The notes under the pieces were generated by a model, which saw only the letters and a program-made list of their open reading frames with translations, did no database searches and was not told the DNA's origin. A stretch of DNA of 15,678 nt from Hyphomicrobiales bacterium (GTDB lineage Bacteria > Pseudomonadota > Alphaproteobacteria > Rhizobiales > Aestuariivirgaceae): contig JABDJG010000428.1 in the NCBI GenBank assembly GCA_013002595.1, forward strand, positions 1 through 15,678. The letters are read 5' to 3'. Each line of letters starts with the position of its first letter. Positions within the stretch are counted from its first letter, which is position 1. Made by a program: the position numbers and the translations under genes. Below, in pieces: positions 5,896-13,343 of the stretch.

Positions 5896-6225
5896 ATGGC
5901 AAAATCAAAACCACGCGTTAAAGCGCCCAAGACTGCCGGCAAAGGTGATATCGTCACCATCAAGACGCTGATCTCGCACAAGATGGAAACCGGGCTGCGC
6001 AAGGACAAAAAGACCGGAGATCTGATTCCGCGTCAGATCATCAACAAGTTCATGGCCAAGTTCAATGGCGAGGACGTGTTCTCGGTCGATATCGATCCGG
6101 CCATCTCGGCCAACCCGTACTTCCAATTTTCCATGAAGGCCGAGGAATCGGGCGAGTTCGAATTCATCTGGGTCGACGACAGTGGCGACACCTACTCCAA
6201 GAAGTCGGCATTGACCGTCAACTGA
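5896..6225 (+). CDS. soxZ: SoxZ: partner subunit of SoxYZ
   Basis: A 109-residue beta-sandwich protein with the standard SoxZ landmarks: a start of the type MAKSKPRVKAP, the segment DIVTIKTLISHKMETGLR (18-35), and IPRQIINKF (44-52). It lacks a signal peptide, as is usual, because it is exported with the Tat-targeted SoxY. It also lacks cysteine. It clamps SoxY and helps present the carrier arm to SoxAX, SoxB and SoxCD. AAGGAG (5882-5887) overlaps the soxY stop codon and sits 8 bases before the ATG, so the two are probably translated in step. A 59-base gap precedes soxA. Confidence 0.96.
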   Translation: MAKSKPRVKAPKTAGKGDIVTIKTLISHKMETGLRKDKKTGDLIPRQIINKFMAKFNGEDVFSVDIDPAISANPYFQFSMKAEESGEFEFIWVDDSGDTYSKKSALTVN

Positions 6226-6284
6226 ACGAACAACAGCGCCGCAGAGCGTTTAGAGACAGAATATCGTTGGGAAGGAAACGCAGG

Positions 6285-7130
6285 ATGAAGGTATCGATCA
6301 AAGCAGGCTTGGTGGCCGCCATCGCTTTTGCGGGCTTTGCAGTCACTGGCAGTACGTTAGCAGATGAGGGCCTGCCGGAAGGCGTCACAGCGGTTAAGGC
6401 GACACCGCCCTCCAAGGATCATCCCCTGGATGAAATTTTGTCGGGTTGGACGTTCCGCACACCGGAGACCCAGGCCCTGCAACAGGATGACTTCGAGAAC
6501 CCGGGTTATCTGTGGGTTGAGCGCGGCGAGGCGTTATGGAGCGAAGTTGACGGCTCGGCCGGCAAGGCCTGCGCCAGTTGCCACAATGATGCCGCGGACT
6601 CCATGAAGGGCGTCGGCGCTGAAATGCCGAAATGGGATGCCAAGCTCAATCGCCCGCTGACCATGGAGCAACGGATCAACAATTGCCGCACTGAGAATAT
6701 GGGCGCCAAGGAATGGAAATGGGAGTCGACCCAGATGCTGTCCATGACCTCATATGTGCGCAACCAGTCACGCGGCATGCCGGTCAATGTACAGGCCGAC
6801 GGACCGATGGCCTCGTGGGTCGCAAAGGGTAAGGAAGTTTATTATACCCGGGTCGGCCAGCTCGATATGTCATGCGCCAACTGTCATGAAGCCAACTATG
6901 GCAAATACATCCGCGCCGATTTCCTCAGCCAGGGCCACTCGAACGGCTTTCCGACCTACCGGCTGAAATGGCAGAAGATTGGCTCACTGCACCGCCGGTT
7001 CAAAGGCTGCATGAAGAATATTCGGGCAACGCCATACAAAGTGGGCGGCGACGAGTTCGTTGCACTGGAAGTTTACCTCGCGCAGCGCGGCAAGGGCCTG
7101 CAGGTTGAAGCGCCAGCGGTTCGCAACTAA
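6285..7130 (+). CDS. soxA: SoxA: dihaem cytochrome c, catalytic subunit of SoxAX
   Basis: A 281-residue periplasmic protein with a signal peptide (1-26, cleaved near TLA-D). It has two haem motifs, CASCH (96-100) and CANCH (197-201), the two-haem form also found in Rhodovulum and Paracoccus. C242, in RRFKGCMKNIRA, is the active-site cysteine that carries a persulfide and ligates the catalytic haem. C134 in RINNCRTE is a likely axial ligand to the first haem. With SoxX it joins thiosulfate to the SoxY cysteine while releasing two electrons. I chose the ATG at 6285, 8 bases after GAAGGA; an in-frame TTG at 6267 would add six residues before a normal signal peptide. Confidence 0.96.
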   Translation: MKVSIKAGLVAAIAFAGFAVTGSTLADEGLPEGVTAVKATPPSKDHPLDEILSGWTFRTPETQALQQDDFENPGYLWVERGEALWSEVDGSAGKACASCHNDAADSMKGVGAEMPKWDAKLNRPLTMEQRINNCRTENMGAKEWKWESTQMLSMTSYVRNQSRGMPVNVQADGPMASWVAKGKEVYYTRVGQLDMSCANCHEANYGKYIRADFLSQGHSNGFPTYRLKWQKIGSLHRRFKGCMKNIRATPYKVGGDEFVALEVYLAQRGKGLQVEAPAVRN

Positions 7131-7167
7131 CCGATCCGCTACTGGCGGCAAGCCTTAGGATGTACTG

Positions 7168-8856
7168 ATGCTTTCACGCCGGGACTTTATGCAAGCGGCA
7201 GGAGCGCTGGCTGCGATCTATGGCGGGTCAGCGCCCTGGATGCAGCTGGCTGCACAGCAAAAGCTGAGCGAGGCTGAGCTCATCGGCTTTGAGCCGTTCG
7301 GCAATGTCACGATTGCCCATTTGACCGACATCCACGCCCAACTGATGCCGGTCTGGTTCCGCGAACCGTCGGTTAATCTTGGTGCCGGCGAAGCAGAGGG
7401 CCAGCCACCGCACGTGACCGGCAGTGATTTTCTGGAACGCTACAATATCGCCGCCGGTTCGGCCGATGCCTATGCGCTGCAATCTGAGGGCTTTGCCGCG
7501 CTTGCCAAGCAGTATGGCCGGATGGGCGGTATCGACCGCATCGCAACGGTGCTCAAGCACATCCGCGCAGAGCGGGCGGACAACACCCTGTTCCTCGATG
7601 GCGGCGACACCTGGCAGGGCAGCTATACGGCCAACAAGACCAAGGGCGCCGACATTGTCGAGGTGATGAATGCGCTCAAGCCGGATGCCATGACCGGGCA
7701 CTGGGAGTTCACGCTGGGCGCAGACCGGGTGAAGGAAATCGTCGAAGAGTTGCCGTTCGCGTTCCTGGGTGCCAACATCTTCGACAACGAATGGGAAGAA
7801 CCGGCCTTTGAAGCGCACAAGATGTTCGAACGTGGCGGGGTCAAGATCGGCGTCATTGGCCAGGCGTTTCCCTATACGCCGATCGCCAATCCGAGGTGGA
7901 TGTTCCCGAACTGGTCGTTCGGTATTCGCGAAGACGAGATTGCCCGACAGGTCGAGGCGGTGCGGGCCGACGGTGCCCAGCTTGTCGTCCTTTTGTCGCA
8001 CAACGGTTTTGATGTCGACCGCAAGTTGGCGACCCGGGTCGAGGGTATCGACATCATTCTTTGCGGTCATACCCATGATGCCCTGCCGGCGCCGCTGAAA
8101 GTCGGCAAGACGCTGCTGATCGCGACCGGATCGAATGGCAAGTTTATCTCGCGGCTCGACCTTGATGTCGGCGCCGACGGTCTGAAAGACTACCGCTATA
8201 AGCTGATCCCGATTTTTGCCGACGTGATTACGCCCGATGCCGAGATGACTGCGCTGGTTGAAAAAGTCCGCGCGCCCTATGCCGATGAACTGAAGCGGGT
8301 GGTCGGGCGAACCGACAGCCTTTTGTACCGGCGCGGCAATTTCAATGGCACGGTCGATGATCTGATCTGCCAGGCGTTGCTCGAGGAGCGCGATGCCGAG
8401 ATCGCCCTGTCGCCCGGCTTCCGCTGGGGGCCAAGCCTGCTGCCCGGCCAGGAGATCACGGTTGAGGATCTGCACAATGTCTGCGCGATGAGTTATCCGG
8501 CCGCCTACCGCAACAAGATGACCGGCAAGTTTCTCAAACAAGTGCTGGAAGATGTCGCCGACAACCTGTTCAACCCGGACCCCTATTACCAGCAGGGCGG
8601 CGATATGGTGCGGGTCGGCGGACTTGGCTATTCGATCAATCCGAAACAACCGATCGGCCGGCGCATCTCCGATATGACCAGCCTGAAGGATGGCAAGCCG
8701 ATTGACCCGGCGCGCGAGTATGTTGTTGCCGGCTGGGCAAGCATCAATCAGGCGACCGAAGGTCCGGCGATCTGGGATGTTGTCGAGGCCTACCTGAAGA
8801 ACCACTCACCGGTACGGGTCGACCCGCATGATGCGATCAAGGTGGTCGGTATCTAG
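7168..8856 (+). CDS. soxB: SoxB: dimanganese thiosulfohydrolase
   Basis: A 562-residue periplasmic enzyme of the 5'-nucleotidase/metallophosphoesterase family that hydrolyses the sulfonate group from SoxY-bound intermediates, releasing sulfate. A Tat signal (SRRDFMQAAGALAA) opens the protein. Metal and active-site motifs appear in order: D54 and H56 in LTDIHAQL, D147 in DGGDTWQGS, H178 in the SoxB-type GHWEFT, H278 in LSHNGFD, and H301/H303 in CGHTHD. The C-terminal nucleotidase-type domain follows. The ATG lies 7 bases after TTAGGA. The stop codon TAG (8854-8856) is formed by the TA target duplication plus the first base of an inserted element; without the insertion the stop would still be TAG, so the protein is unaffected. 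Confidence 0.97.
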   Translation: MLSRRDFMQAAGALAAIYGGSAPWMQLAAQQKLSEAELIGFEPFGNVTIAHLTDIHAQLMPVWFREPSVNLGAGEAEGQPPHVTGSDFLERYNIAAGSADAYALQSEGFAALAKQYGRMGGIDRIATVLKHIRAERADNTLFLDGGDTWQGSYTANKTKGADIVEVMNALKPDAMTGHWEFTLGADRVKEIVEELPFAFLGANIFDNEWEEPAFEAHKMFERGGVKIGVIGQAFPYTPIANPRWMFPNWSFGIREDEIARQVEAVRADGAQLVVLLSHNGFDVDRKLATRVEGIDIILCGHTHDALPAPLKVGKTLLIATGSNGKFISRLDLDVGADGLKDYRYKLIPIFADVITPDAEMTALVEKVRAPYADELKRVVGRTDSLLYRRGNFNGTVDDLICQALLEERDAEIALSPGFRWGPSLLPGQEITVEDLHNVCAMSYPAAYRNKMTGKFLKQVLEDVADNLFNPDPYYQQGGDMVRVGGLGYSINPKQPIGRRISDMTSLKDGKPIDPAREYVVAGWASINQATEGPAIWDVVEAYLKNHSPVRVDPHDAIKVVGI

Positions 8857-9122
8857 GGCCTGTTGACATTCAGGTCATGGCGCTGGTTTGGCCCGATTGG
8901 CTCAGGTTCAGGGGTATGAGGAGGAAGGACATGCTGGCATATTCGACGACGAATACCCCTGAAGATGAGCCAATCGGGCCAAATCCCTTTAGGGACGCGG
9001 CCCATTTGGCCTGTGGACGGCACTTTGAGCAGCTTGAAGGGGCGGGTCCTACAGCGCTACTCGAAGCTAGCCACAGACAAAATGAGCGACGGCAGCACCA
9101 TGACCTGAATGCCCACAGGCCC
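8856..9122. mobile_element. 267-bp MITE-like insertion between soxB and soxC
   Basis: The element has 30-bp terminal inverted repeats (8856-8885 and 9093-9122) identical at 27 positions, beginning GGGCCTGT, and is flanked by TA on both sides (8854-8855 and 9123-9124). Inside is a second inverted repeat of 31 bp with two mismatches (8887-8917 and 8953-8983; arm begins TTTGGCCCGATTGG), forming a large hairpin. There is also a small TCCCT/AGGGA hairpin at 8984-8995. No transposase is encoded. A short frame with a strong ribosome site (GGAGG near 8919, ATG 8931) runs 64 codons to a TAG at the right junction; it is not recognisable. Ends and TA duplication suggest mobilisation by an IS5- or IS630-type transposase, which is inference. 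Deleting it restores a soxB stop and an 18-base gap to soxC. Confidence 0.85.
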
Positions 9123-9143
9123 TAGAGACAGCAGAGGATGGAA

Positions 9144-10418
9144 ATGGAGCAGGATCCAAAGGCCAGGCTGCTGAACCGCCGGGCAATATTGCGGTCCGCC
9201 GCGGCGGGCGCGGCGCTTGCCGGTGGCTCCAGCCTGACCGCCGCCGCTGGCAATCCTGATAACCTGCCACCCAATAACCCTGACTGGTCAAAGTCGCTCG
9301 GTGCGGGCGTCGATGCGCGACCTTACGGCAAACCATCGCCGCACGAAGGCGATGTCGTCCGGCGTCATGTTGACTGGCTGACGGCTTCAACCGAAAGCTC
9401 GATCAACTTCACGCCGCTGCATGAACTTGACGGCATCATCACACCGAATGGTGTGTGCTTCGAGCGCCATCACTCCGGTGTCGCCGAAATCGATCCGGCA
9501 GATCACCGGTTGATGATCAATGGTCTCGTCGACAAACCGTTGATCTTCACCATGCAGGACCTCAAGCGGTTCCCGCGCACCAACAAGATCTATTTCCTGG
9601 AGTGCGCCGCCAATTCTGGCATGGAGTGGCGCGGCGCGCAGATGAACGGCTGTCAGTTCACCCATGGCATGGTGCACTGCGTGATGTACACCGGCGTGCT
9701 GCTCAAGCATGTGCTGGGCGAAGCCGGTATCAAGACAGCAGCGAAATGGCTCATGGCGGAAGGCGGCGATGCGGCTGGCATGAACCGCTCGATCCCGTTT
9801 GAAAAAGCGCTCGATGACTGTCTGATTGCCTTTGCCATGAACGGCGAGGCCTTGCGCCCCGAGCAGGGCTACCCGCTGCGTCTGGTTGTGCCGGGTTGGG
9901 AAGGTGTCATGTGGGTCAAGTGGCTGCGCCGGCTCGAAGTTGGCGATCAGCCGTGGCACACCCGCGAGGAAACCTCAAAATACACCGACCTGATGGCCGA
10001 CGGAACGGCGCGCCGGTTTACCTGGGAAATGGATTGCAAGTCGGTGATCACCAATCCGAGCCCGCAGGCACCGATTACGCATGGCAAGGGGTTCACCATC
10101 ATCTCCGGATTGGCCTGGTCCGGCCGCGGCACCATTGACAGGGTGGATGTAACACTGGACGGCGGCAAGAACTGGCATCCGGCCCGTATTGACGGCCCTA
10201 GTCTGCCACTGGCCCTGCACCGGTTTTACTATGAATTTCAATGGGATGGTAGCCCGTTACTACTACAATCACGCGCCATCGACTCGGCCGGTCTCGTGCA
10301 ACCGACCAAGACTGAATTGCGCGCCGTGCGCGGCACCAACTCGATCTACCACAACAACGGAATCCAGACCTGGCATGTGCTGAGAACCGGCGAGGTTGAA
10401 AATGTCGAGGTCTCCTAG
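9144..10418 (+). CDS. soxC: SoxC: molybdenum-cofactor subunit of sulfane dehydrogenase SoxCD
   Basis: A 424-residue periplasmic protein of the sulfite oxidase family. It has a twin-arginine signal (NRRAILRSAAAGAA, residues 11-24). The molybdenum-binding domain contains the ligand cysteine C154 in IYFLECAANSGMEW. The C-terminal dimerisation domain includes SGRGTIDRVDVTLDGGKNW. With the cytochrome SoxD it removes six electrons from the SoxY-bound sulfane sulfur, so thiosulfate can go fully to sulfate without stored sulfur. Two ATGs compete: 9138 directly abuts GAGG, whereas 9144 has it 6 bases upstream and is preferred. A run of rare leucine codons (TTA CTA CTA, 10257-10265) occurs near the 3' end. 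The gene overlaps soxD by 17 bases. Confidence 0.96.
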   Translation: MEQDPKARLLNRRAILRSAAAGAALAGGSSLTAAAGNPDNLPPNNPDWSKSLGAGVDARPYGKPSPHEGDVVRRHVDWLTASTESSINFTPLHELDGIITPNGVCFERHHSGVAEIDPADHRLMINGLVDKPLIFTMQDLKRFPRTNKIYFLECAANSGMEWRGAQMNGCQFTHGMVHCVMYTGVLLKHVLGEAGIKTAAKWLMAEGGDAAGMNRSIPFEKALDDCLIAFAMNGEALRPEQGYPLRLVVPGWEGVMWVKWLRRLEVGDQPWHTREETSKYTDLMADGTARRFTWEMDCKSVITNPSPQAPITHGKGFTIISGLAWSGRGTIDRVDVTLDGGKNWHPARIDGPSLPLALHRFYYEFQWDGSPLLLQSRAIDSAGLVQPTKTELRAVRGTNSIYHNNGIQTWHVLRTGEVENVEVS

Positions 10419-11037
10419 TGCTGCTGCTGTCTTGCTGGCGGGCCTCCTAGTCGTTGCCCCTGCCGGGGCCGGCGACTTTGGCCTTGGGCGGCAGGCAACG
10501 CCTGAGGAGATCGCCGGCTGGGATATCGATGTGCGCCCGGACGGACAGGGCCTGCCGGACGGCAAAGGCAGTGTGGCCATGGGCGAAACGATCTTTGCCG
10601 ACAAATGCGCTTCGTGTCATGGCGACTTTGCCGAAGGGGTCGGGCGCTGGCCGGTGCTGGCCGGTGGCCACGGCACGCTGAAGAACCCGCGGCCGGTCAA
10701 GACCGTCGGTTCCTATTGGCCATATTTGTCGACCCTGTTCGACTTCATCGCGCGGGCCAAACCGTTCGGCGATGCCAAATCGCTGAAATCCGATGAGGTC
10801 TACGCCATCACGGCGTTCCTGCTGCACATGAACGATATCGTCGATGCCGACTTTGAGCTCACGAGGCAGAATTTCACATCGATCAGATTGCCGAACGAGG
10901 CCCAATTCACCGATGATCCGCGACCCGATACGCCGGGGCTGGACGAAGGCACACCTTGCATGAAAGACTGCAAGGTCAATGTTGAAATTACCATGCGGGC
11001 GCGAGCGCTCAATGTAACGCCTGCGGCGAGTGAATGA
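10402..11037 (+). CDS. soxD: SoxD-type monohaem cytochrome c subunit of SoxCD
   Basis: A 211-residue exported cytochrome c. A signal peptide spans about residues 1-23 (cleaved near AGA-G), followed by SoxD-like residues (GRQATPEEIAGWDIDVRPDG), the haem motif CASCH (69-73), a methionine ligand candidate M143 in LLHMND, and a conserved C-terminal C186/C190 pair (TPCMKDCK). It accepts electrons from SoxC. The Paracoccus SoxD is a roughly 380-residue dihaem protein; this one has only the first haem domain. The next gene is another one-haem cytochrome overlapping by 4 bases. I chose the ATG at 10402, 6 bases after GAGG; an in-frame TTG lies 6 bases earlier. Overlap with soxC implies coupled translation. 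Confidence 0.9.
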   Translation: MSRSPSAAAVLLAGLLVVAPAGAGDFGLGRQATPEEIAGWDIDVRPDGQGLPDGKGSVAMGETIFADKCASCHGDFAEGVGRWPVLAGGHGTLKNPRPVKTVGSYWPYLSTLFDFIARAKPFGDAKSLKSDEVYAITAFLLHMNDIVDADFELTRQNFTSIRLPNEAQFTDDPRPDTPGLDEGTPCMKDCKVNVEITMRARALNVTPAASE

Positions 11038-11363
11038 TTGAGACACGCTGTATAAGCCTGGCCGGTGTGGCTATCTATCTTTTTCTTGGCACGCACGCCT
11101 GGGCCGGCGATAATGAGGGCGATGTTGCCTTCGGTGAATACCTGTCGAGCCAATGCGTCACCTGCCATCAGCTTTCCGGTGCCAGCAACGGCATACCGCC
11201 AATCGTTGGATGGGATACCACATCGTTCTATCAGGTAATGGATACCTATCGGCAAAAAGCCAGAGAAAACAAGGCCATGCAGACCATCGCAGCCGGTCTT
11301 TCAGACCATGATATAAAGTCACTGGCGGCTTACTTCGCGACCATTGAAACCACAGAGAATTGA
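11034..11363 (+). CDS. Small monohaem cytochrome c, probable SoxE/FccA-type partner of SoxF
   Basis: A 109-residue exported cytochrome c. A signal peptide spans about residues 1-24 (cleaved near AWA-G), then CVTCH (41-45) and a class I fold ending in M82-Q-T-I-A-A-G-L-S-D, with M82 as the likely sixth ligand. The ATG overlaps the soxD stop codon (ATGA), so translation is coupled. Its sequence and its place just before soxF resemble the cytochrome subunit of flavocytochrome c sulfide dehydrogenase (FccA). SoxE of Paracoccus is a larger dihaem protein, so I do not assign the symbol. Alternatively it may supply the second haem missing from the short SoxD. A 68-base gap separates it from soxF. 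Confidence 0.8.
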   Translation: MIETRCISLAGVAIYLFLGTHAWAGDNEGDVAFGEYLSSQCVTCHQLSGASNGIPPIVGWDTTSFYQVMDTYRQKARENKAMQTIAAGLSDHDIKSLAAYFATIETTEN

Positions 11364-11431
11364 TCAGAATCAAGGCGCTGGCATCGGGTTCAGCCACAAT
11401 CGCGCCGCACAAAAGATAGGGAGGAACGACA

Positions 11432-12709
11432 ATGTCCATCAACAGACGTCATTTCAATGCAATCGCCGGTGCCGGCGCGCTTACCTGGGGCCTGTCAGCA
11501 AATGCGCCAGCTCTGTTTTCAGCCGGTAAGCCGAGGGTCGTTGTGATCGGCGGCGGTGCGGGCGGTGCAACCGCAGCGCGCTATATTGCAAAGGACTCCA
11601 AGGGGGCGCTCGATGTTGTCCTCATCGAGCCGAACCGGAAATACTACACGTGCTTCTTTTCCAATCTGTATCTGGGCGGCTTTCGCGATTATGAATCGAT
11701 CGGCCACACCTATGAGCAGCTTGCCACCGCCCACGGCATCAATGTCGTGCATGACTGGGCCGAGGCGGTCGACCGCGACAAGAAACAGGTCAGGCTGGCC
11801 TCGGGTGCAAACGTTGCATATGACCGGCTGGTCGTCGCGCCGGGAATCGATCTGAAGTACGATTCCGTGCCTGGATACTCCGTAGCGGCATCGCAGAACA
11901 TGCCGCATGCCTGGAAATCGGGCACCGAAGTGGCGCTGCTTAAGCACCAGGTCGAGAACATGAAACAGGGCGGCACTTTTGTCATGGTGCCGCCGCCCAA
12001 CCCTTACCGCTGCCCGCCGGGACCTTATGAACGGATCTCGATGATCGCGCATGTCTTCAAGCAGAAGAACCCGAACGCGAAGATCGTCGTTCTCGATCCC
12101 AAGCCGAAGTTCTCCAAACAGGGCCTTTTCCAGGAAGGCTGGGAGCGTCATTACGGCGGCATGATTGAATGGATCAGTCCGGACATTCATGGCGGCATCA
12201 AAGGTGTCGATGCGGATGCCATGACGGTGACGACCGATTTCGATACCTTCAAGGCCGATGCTGCAAGCGTAATCCCGGCCCAGAGCGCCGGTGCCATTGC
12301 TGCCAAGGCCGGCCTGACCAACGACAGCGGCTGGTGCCCGATCAACCCGGCCACCATGCAATCGACCATCGATAAGAACATTCACGTCATCGGTGATGCC
12401 TCGATCGCCTCGGCGATGCCGAAATCCGGATTTTCCGCCAACAGCCAGGCCAAATCAGCGGCAATGGCGGTGCGCGCTGCGCTAACTGATGCGCAGGCAT
12501 TCCCGGCCCGCTATGCCAACACCTGCTGGAGCCTGATCGCGACCAATGATGGTGTAAAGGTCGGTGCGACCTACAAGGCTGGAGAGGCCAAGATCGAGCC
12601 GACGAACAAGTTCATCTCCAAGACGGGAGAAAGCGATGATCTCAGAATGCAGACCTATGAGGAATCCGTCGGCTGGTACGACGGGATCAGCAAGGACATC
12701 TTTGGATAG
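11432..12709 (+). CDS. soxF: SoxF: FAD subunit of flavocytochrome c sulfide dehydrogenase
   Basis: A 425-residue periplasmic flavoprotein of the FccB/SoxF family. It begins with a Tat-type signal (NRRHFNAIAGAGAL), followed by the FAD-binding Rossmann motif VVIGGGAGGATAARYI (37-52). C74 in YYTCFFSN is the expected site of covalent 8-alpha-S-cysteinyl FAD. C194 (PYRCPPGPYER) and C365 (NTCWS) form the expected redox disulfide beside the flavin. The second FAD motif is HVIGDASIA. It oxidises sulfide to sulfur and passes electrons to a cytochrome, probably the small one encoded just upstream. In Paracoccus SoxF is also reported to reactivate the Sox system. The start follows GGGAGGAA by about 6 bases. 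Confidence 0.94.
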   Translation: MSINRRHFNAIAGAGALTWGLSANAPALFSAGKPRVVVIGGGAGGATAARYIAKDSKGALDVVLIEPNRKYYTCFFSNLYLGGFRDYESIGHTYEQLATAHGINVVHDWAEAVDRDKKQVRLASGANVAYDRLVVAPGIDLKYDSVPGYSVAASQNMPHAWKSGTEVALLKHQVENMKQGGTFVMVPPPNPYRCPPGPYERISMIAHVFKQKNPNAKIVVLDPKPKFSKQGLFQEGWERHYGGMIEWISPDIHGGIKGVDADAMTVTTDFDTFKADAASVIPAQSAGAIAAKAGLTNDSGWCPINPATMQSTIDKNIHVIGDASIASAMPKSGFSANSQAKSAAMAVRAALTDAQAFPARYANTCWSLIATNDGVKVGATYKAGEAKIEPTNKFISKTGESDDLRMQTYEESVGWYDGISKDIFG

Positions 12710-12731
12710 GCTGTAAACAGGAGTGCGGACG

Positions 12732-13337
12732 ATGATGGACAGACGCACATTTCACAAAGCCAGTGTTGGGGCGGCAGGCGTGGTCCTGCTGCCCTCGCTC
12801 GCTCGTGCCGCGGTTGAGACGAATGACGATGGGCTGCATATCCAGCCGTGGTTCATGGAAACGTTTCTCGACCTGCGCGAGGACCTCGGCGAGTTGGCGG
12901 CGGAAGGCAAGCGGTTCGCGGTGCTGTTTGAGCAGCGCGGCTGCCCCTACTGCCGCGAGATGCATGAGGTGAACCTGCAGAAGAAACAGATTGTCGACTA
13001 TCTGACTGGCAATTTTGGCATTCTGCAGCTCAACCTGTGGGGTTCGCGCAAGGTGACTGACTTTGATGGCGAGGAACTGGAAGAGCGTGATCTTGCCCGC
13101 AAGTGGGCCGTCAACTTCACGCCGACCATCGTCTTTCTGGGCACCACGGTCGCCGAGGGCAAGTCGGGCAAGGAGGCAGAAGTTGCCCGCATGCCCGGCT
13201 ATTTCAAGCCGTTCCATTTCATCTCGATGTTCGAATTCGTCAAGCAGGAGGCTTACGCCGAAAAGGGCTTTCAGCGCTATCTGCAGGACAAGTTCCATGA
13301 ACTGGAAGCCAAGGGCGTCAAGCCTGATGTGTGGTAG
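12732..13337 (+). CDS. soxW: SoxW-type periplasmic thioredoxin
   Basis: A 201-residue exported thioredoxin-fold protein. A signal of Tat appearance (DRRTFHKASVGAAG) ends near residue 26. The redox motif C71-P-Y-C74 is followed by a long domain with the cis-proline in NFTPTIVFLG. The segment EGKRFAVLFEQRGCPYC and the length match SoxW, which takes electrons from SoxV. The start ATG at 12732 has CAGGAG 8 bases upstream; a GTG nine bases earlier is unlikely. In Paracoccus soxW lies between soxV and soxX, whereas here it follows soxF by 22 bases. It is followed 6 bases later by an alpha/beta hydrolase. Another thioredoxin-family name is possible, since SoxW and related TlpA-like proteins are hard to separate by eye. 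Confidence 0.83.
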   Translation: MMDRRTFHKASVGAAGVVLLPSLARAAVETNDDGLHIQPWFMETFLDLREDLGELAAEGKRFAVLFEQRGCPYCREMHEVNLQKKQIVDYLTGNFGILQLNLWGSRKVTDFDGEELEERDLARKWAVNFTPTIVFLGTTVAEGKSGKEAEVARMPGYFKPFHFISMFEFVKQEAYAEKGFQRYLQDKFHELEAKGVKPDVW

Positions 13338-13343
13338 CCGGGT

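Noticed and set aside
5896..6225. Missing signal peptide on SoxZ as a possible truncation
   Set aside because: SoxZ normally has none and is exported together with the Tat-targeted SoxY.
7228..8805. 525-codon open frame on the minus strand
   Set aside because: It lies wholly antisense to soxB, whose motifs are complete. Long antisense frames are common in GC-rich genes, and the translation shows no known domain.
8940..8955. TATTCG-N4-CGAATA in the insertion loop, similar to the proposed operator
   Set aside because: The half-sites match but the spacer is 4 rather than 6, and it overlaps the inner arm of the element hairpin, so it is more likely chance.
11519..12385. 288-codon open frame on the minus strand
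   Set aside because: Antisense to soxF; low-complexity Arg/Gly/Asp-rich translation with no recognisable fold.
12687..13298. 203-codon open frame on the minus strand
   Set aside because: Antisense to the soxW-type gene, which has a signal peptide, CPYC and a good ribosome site.
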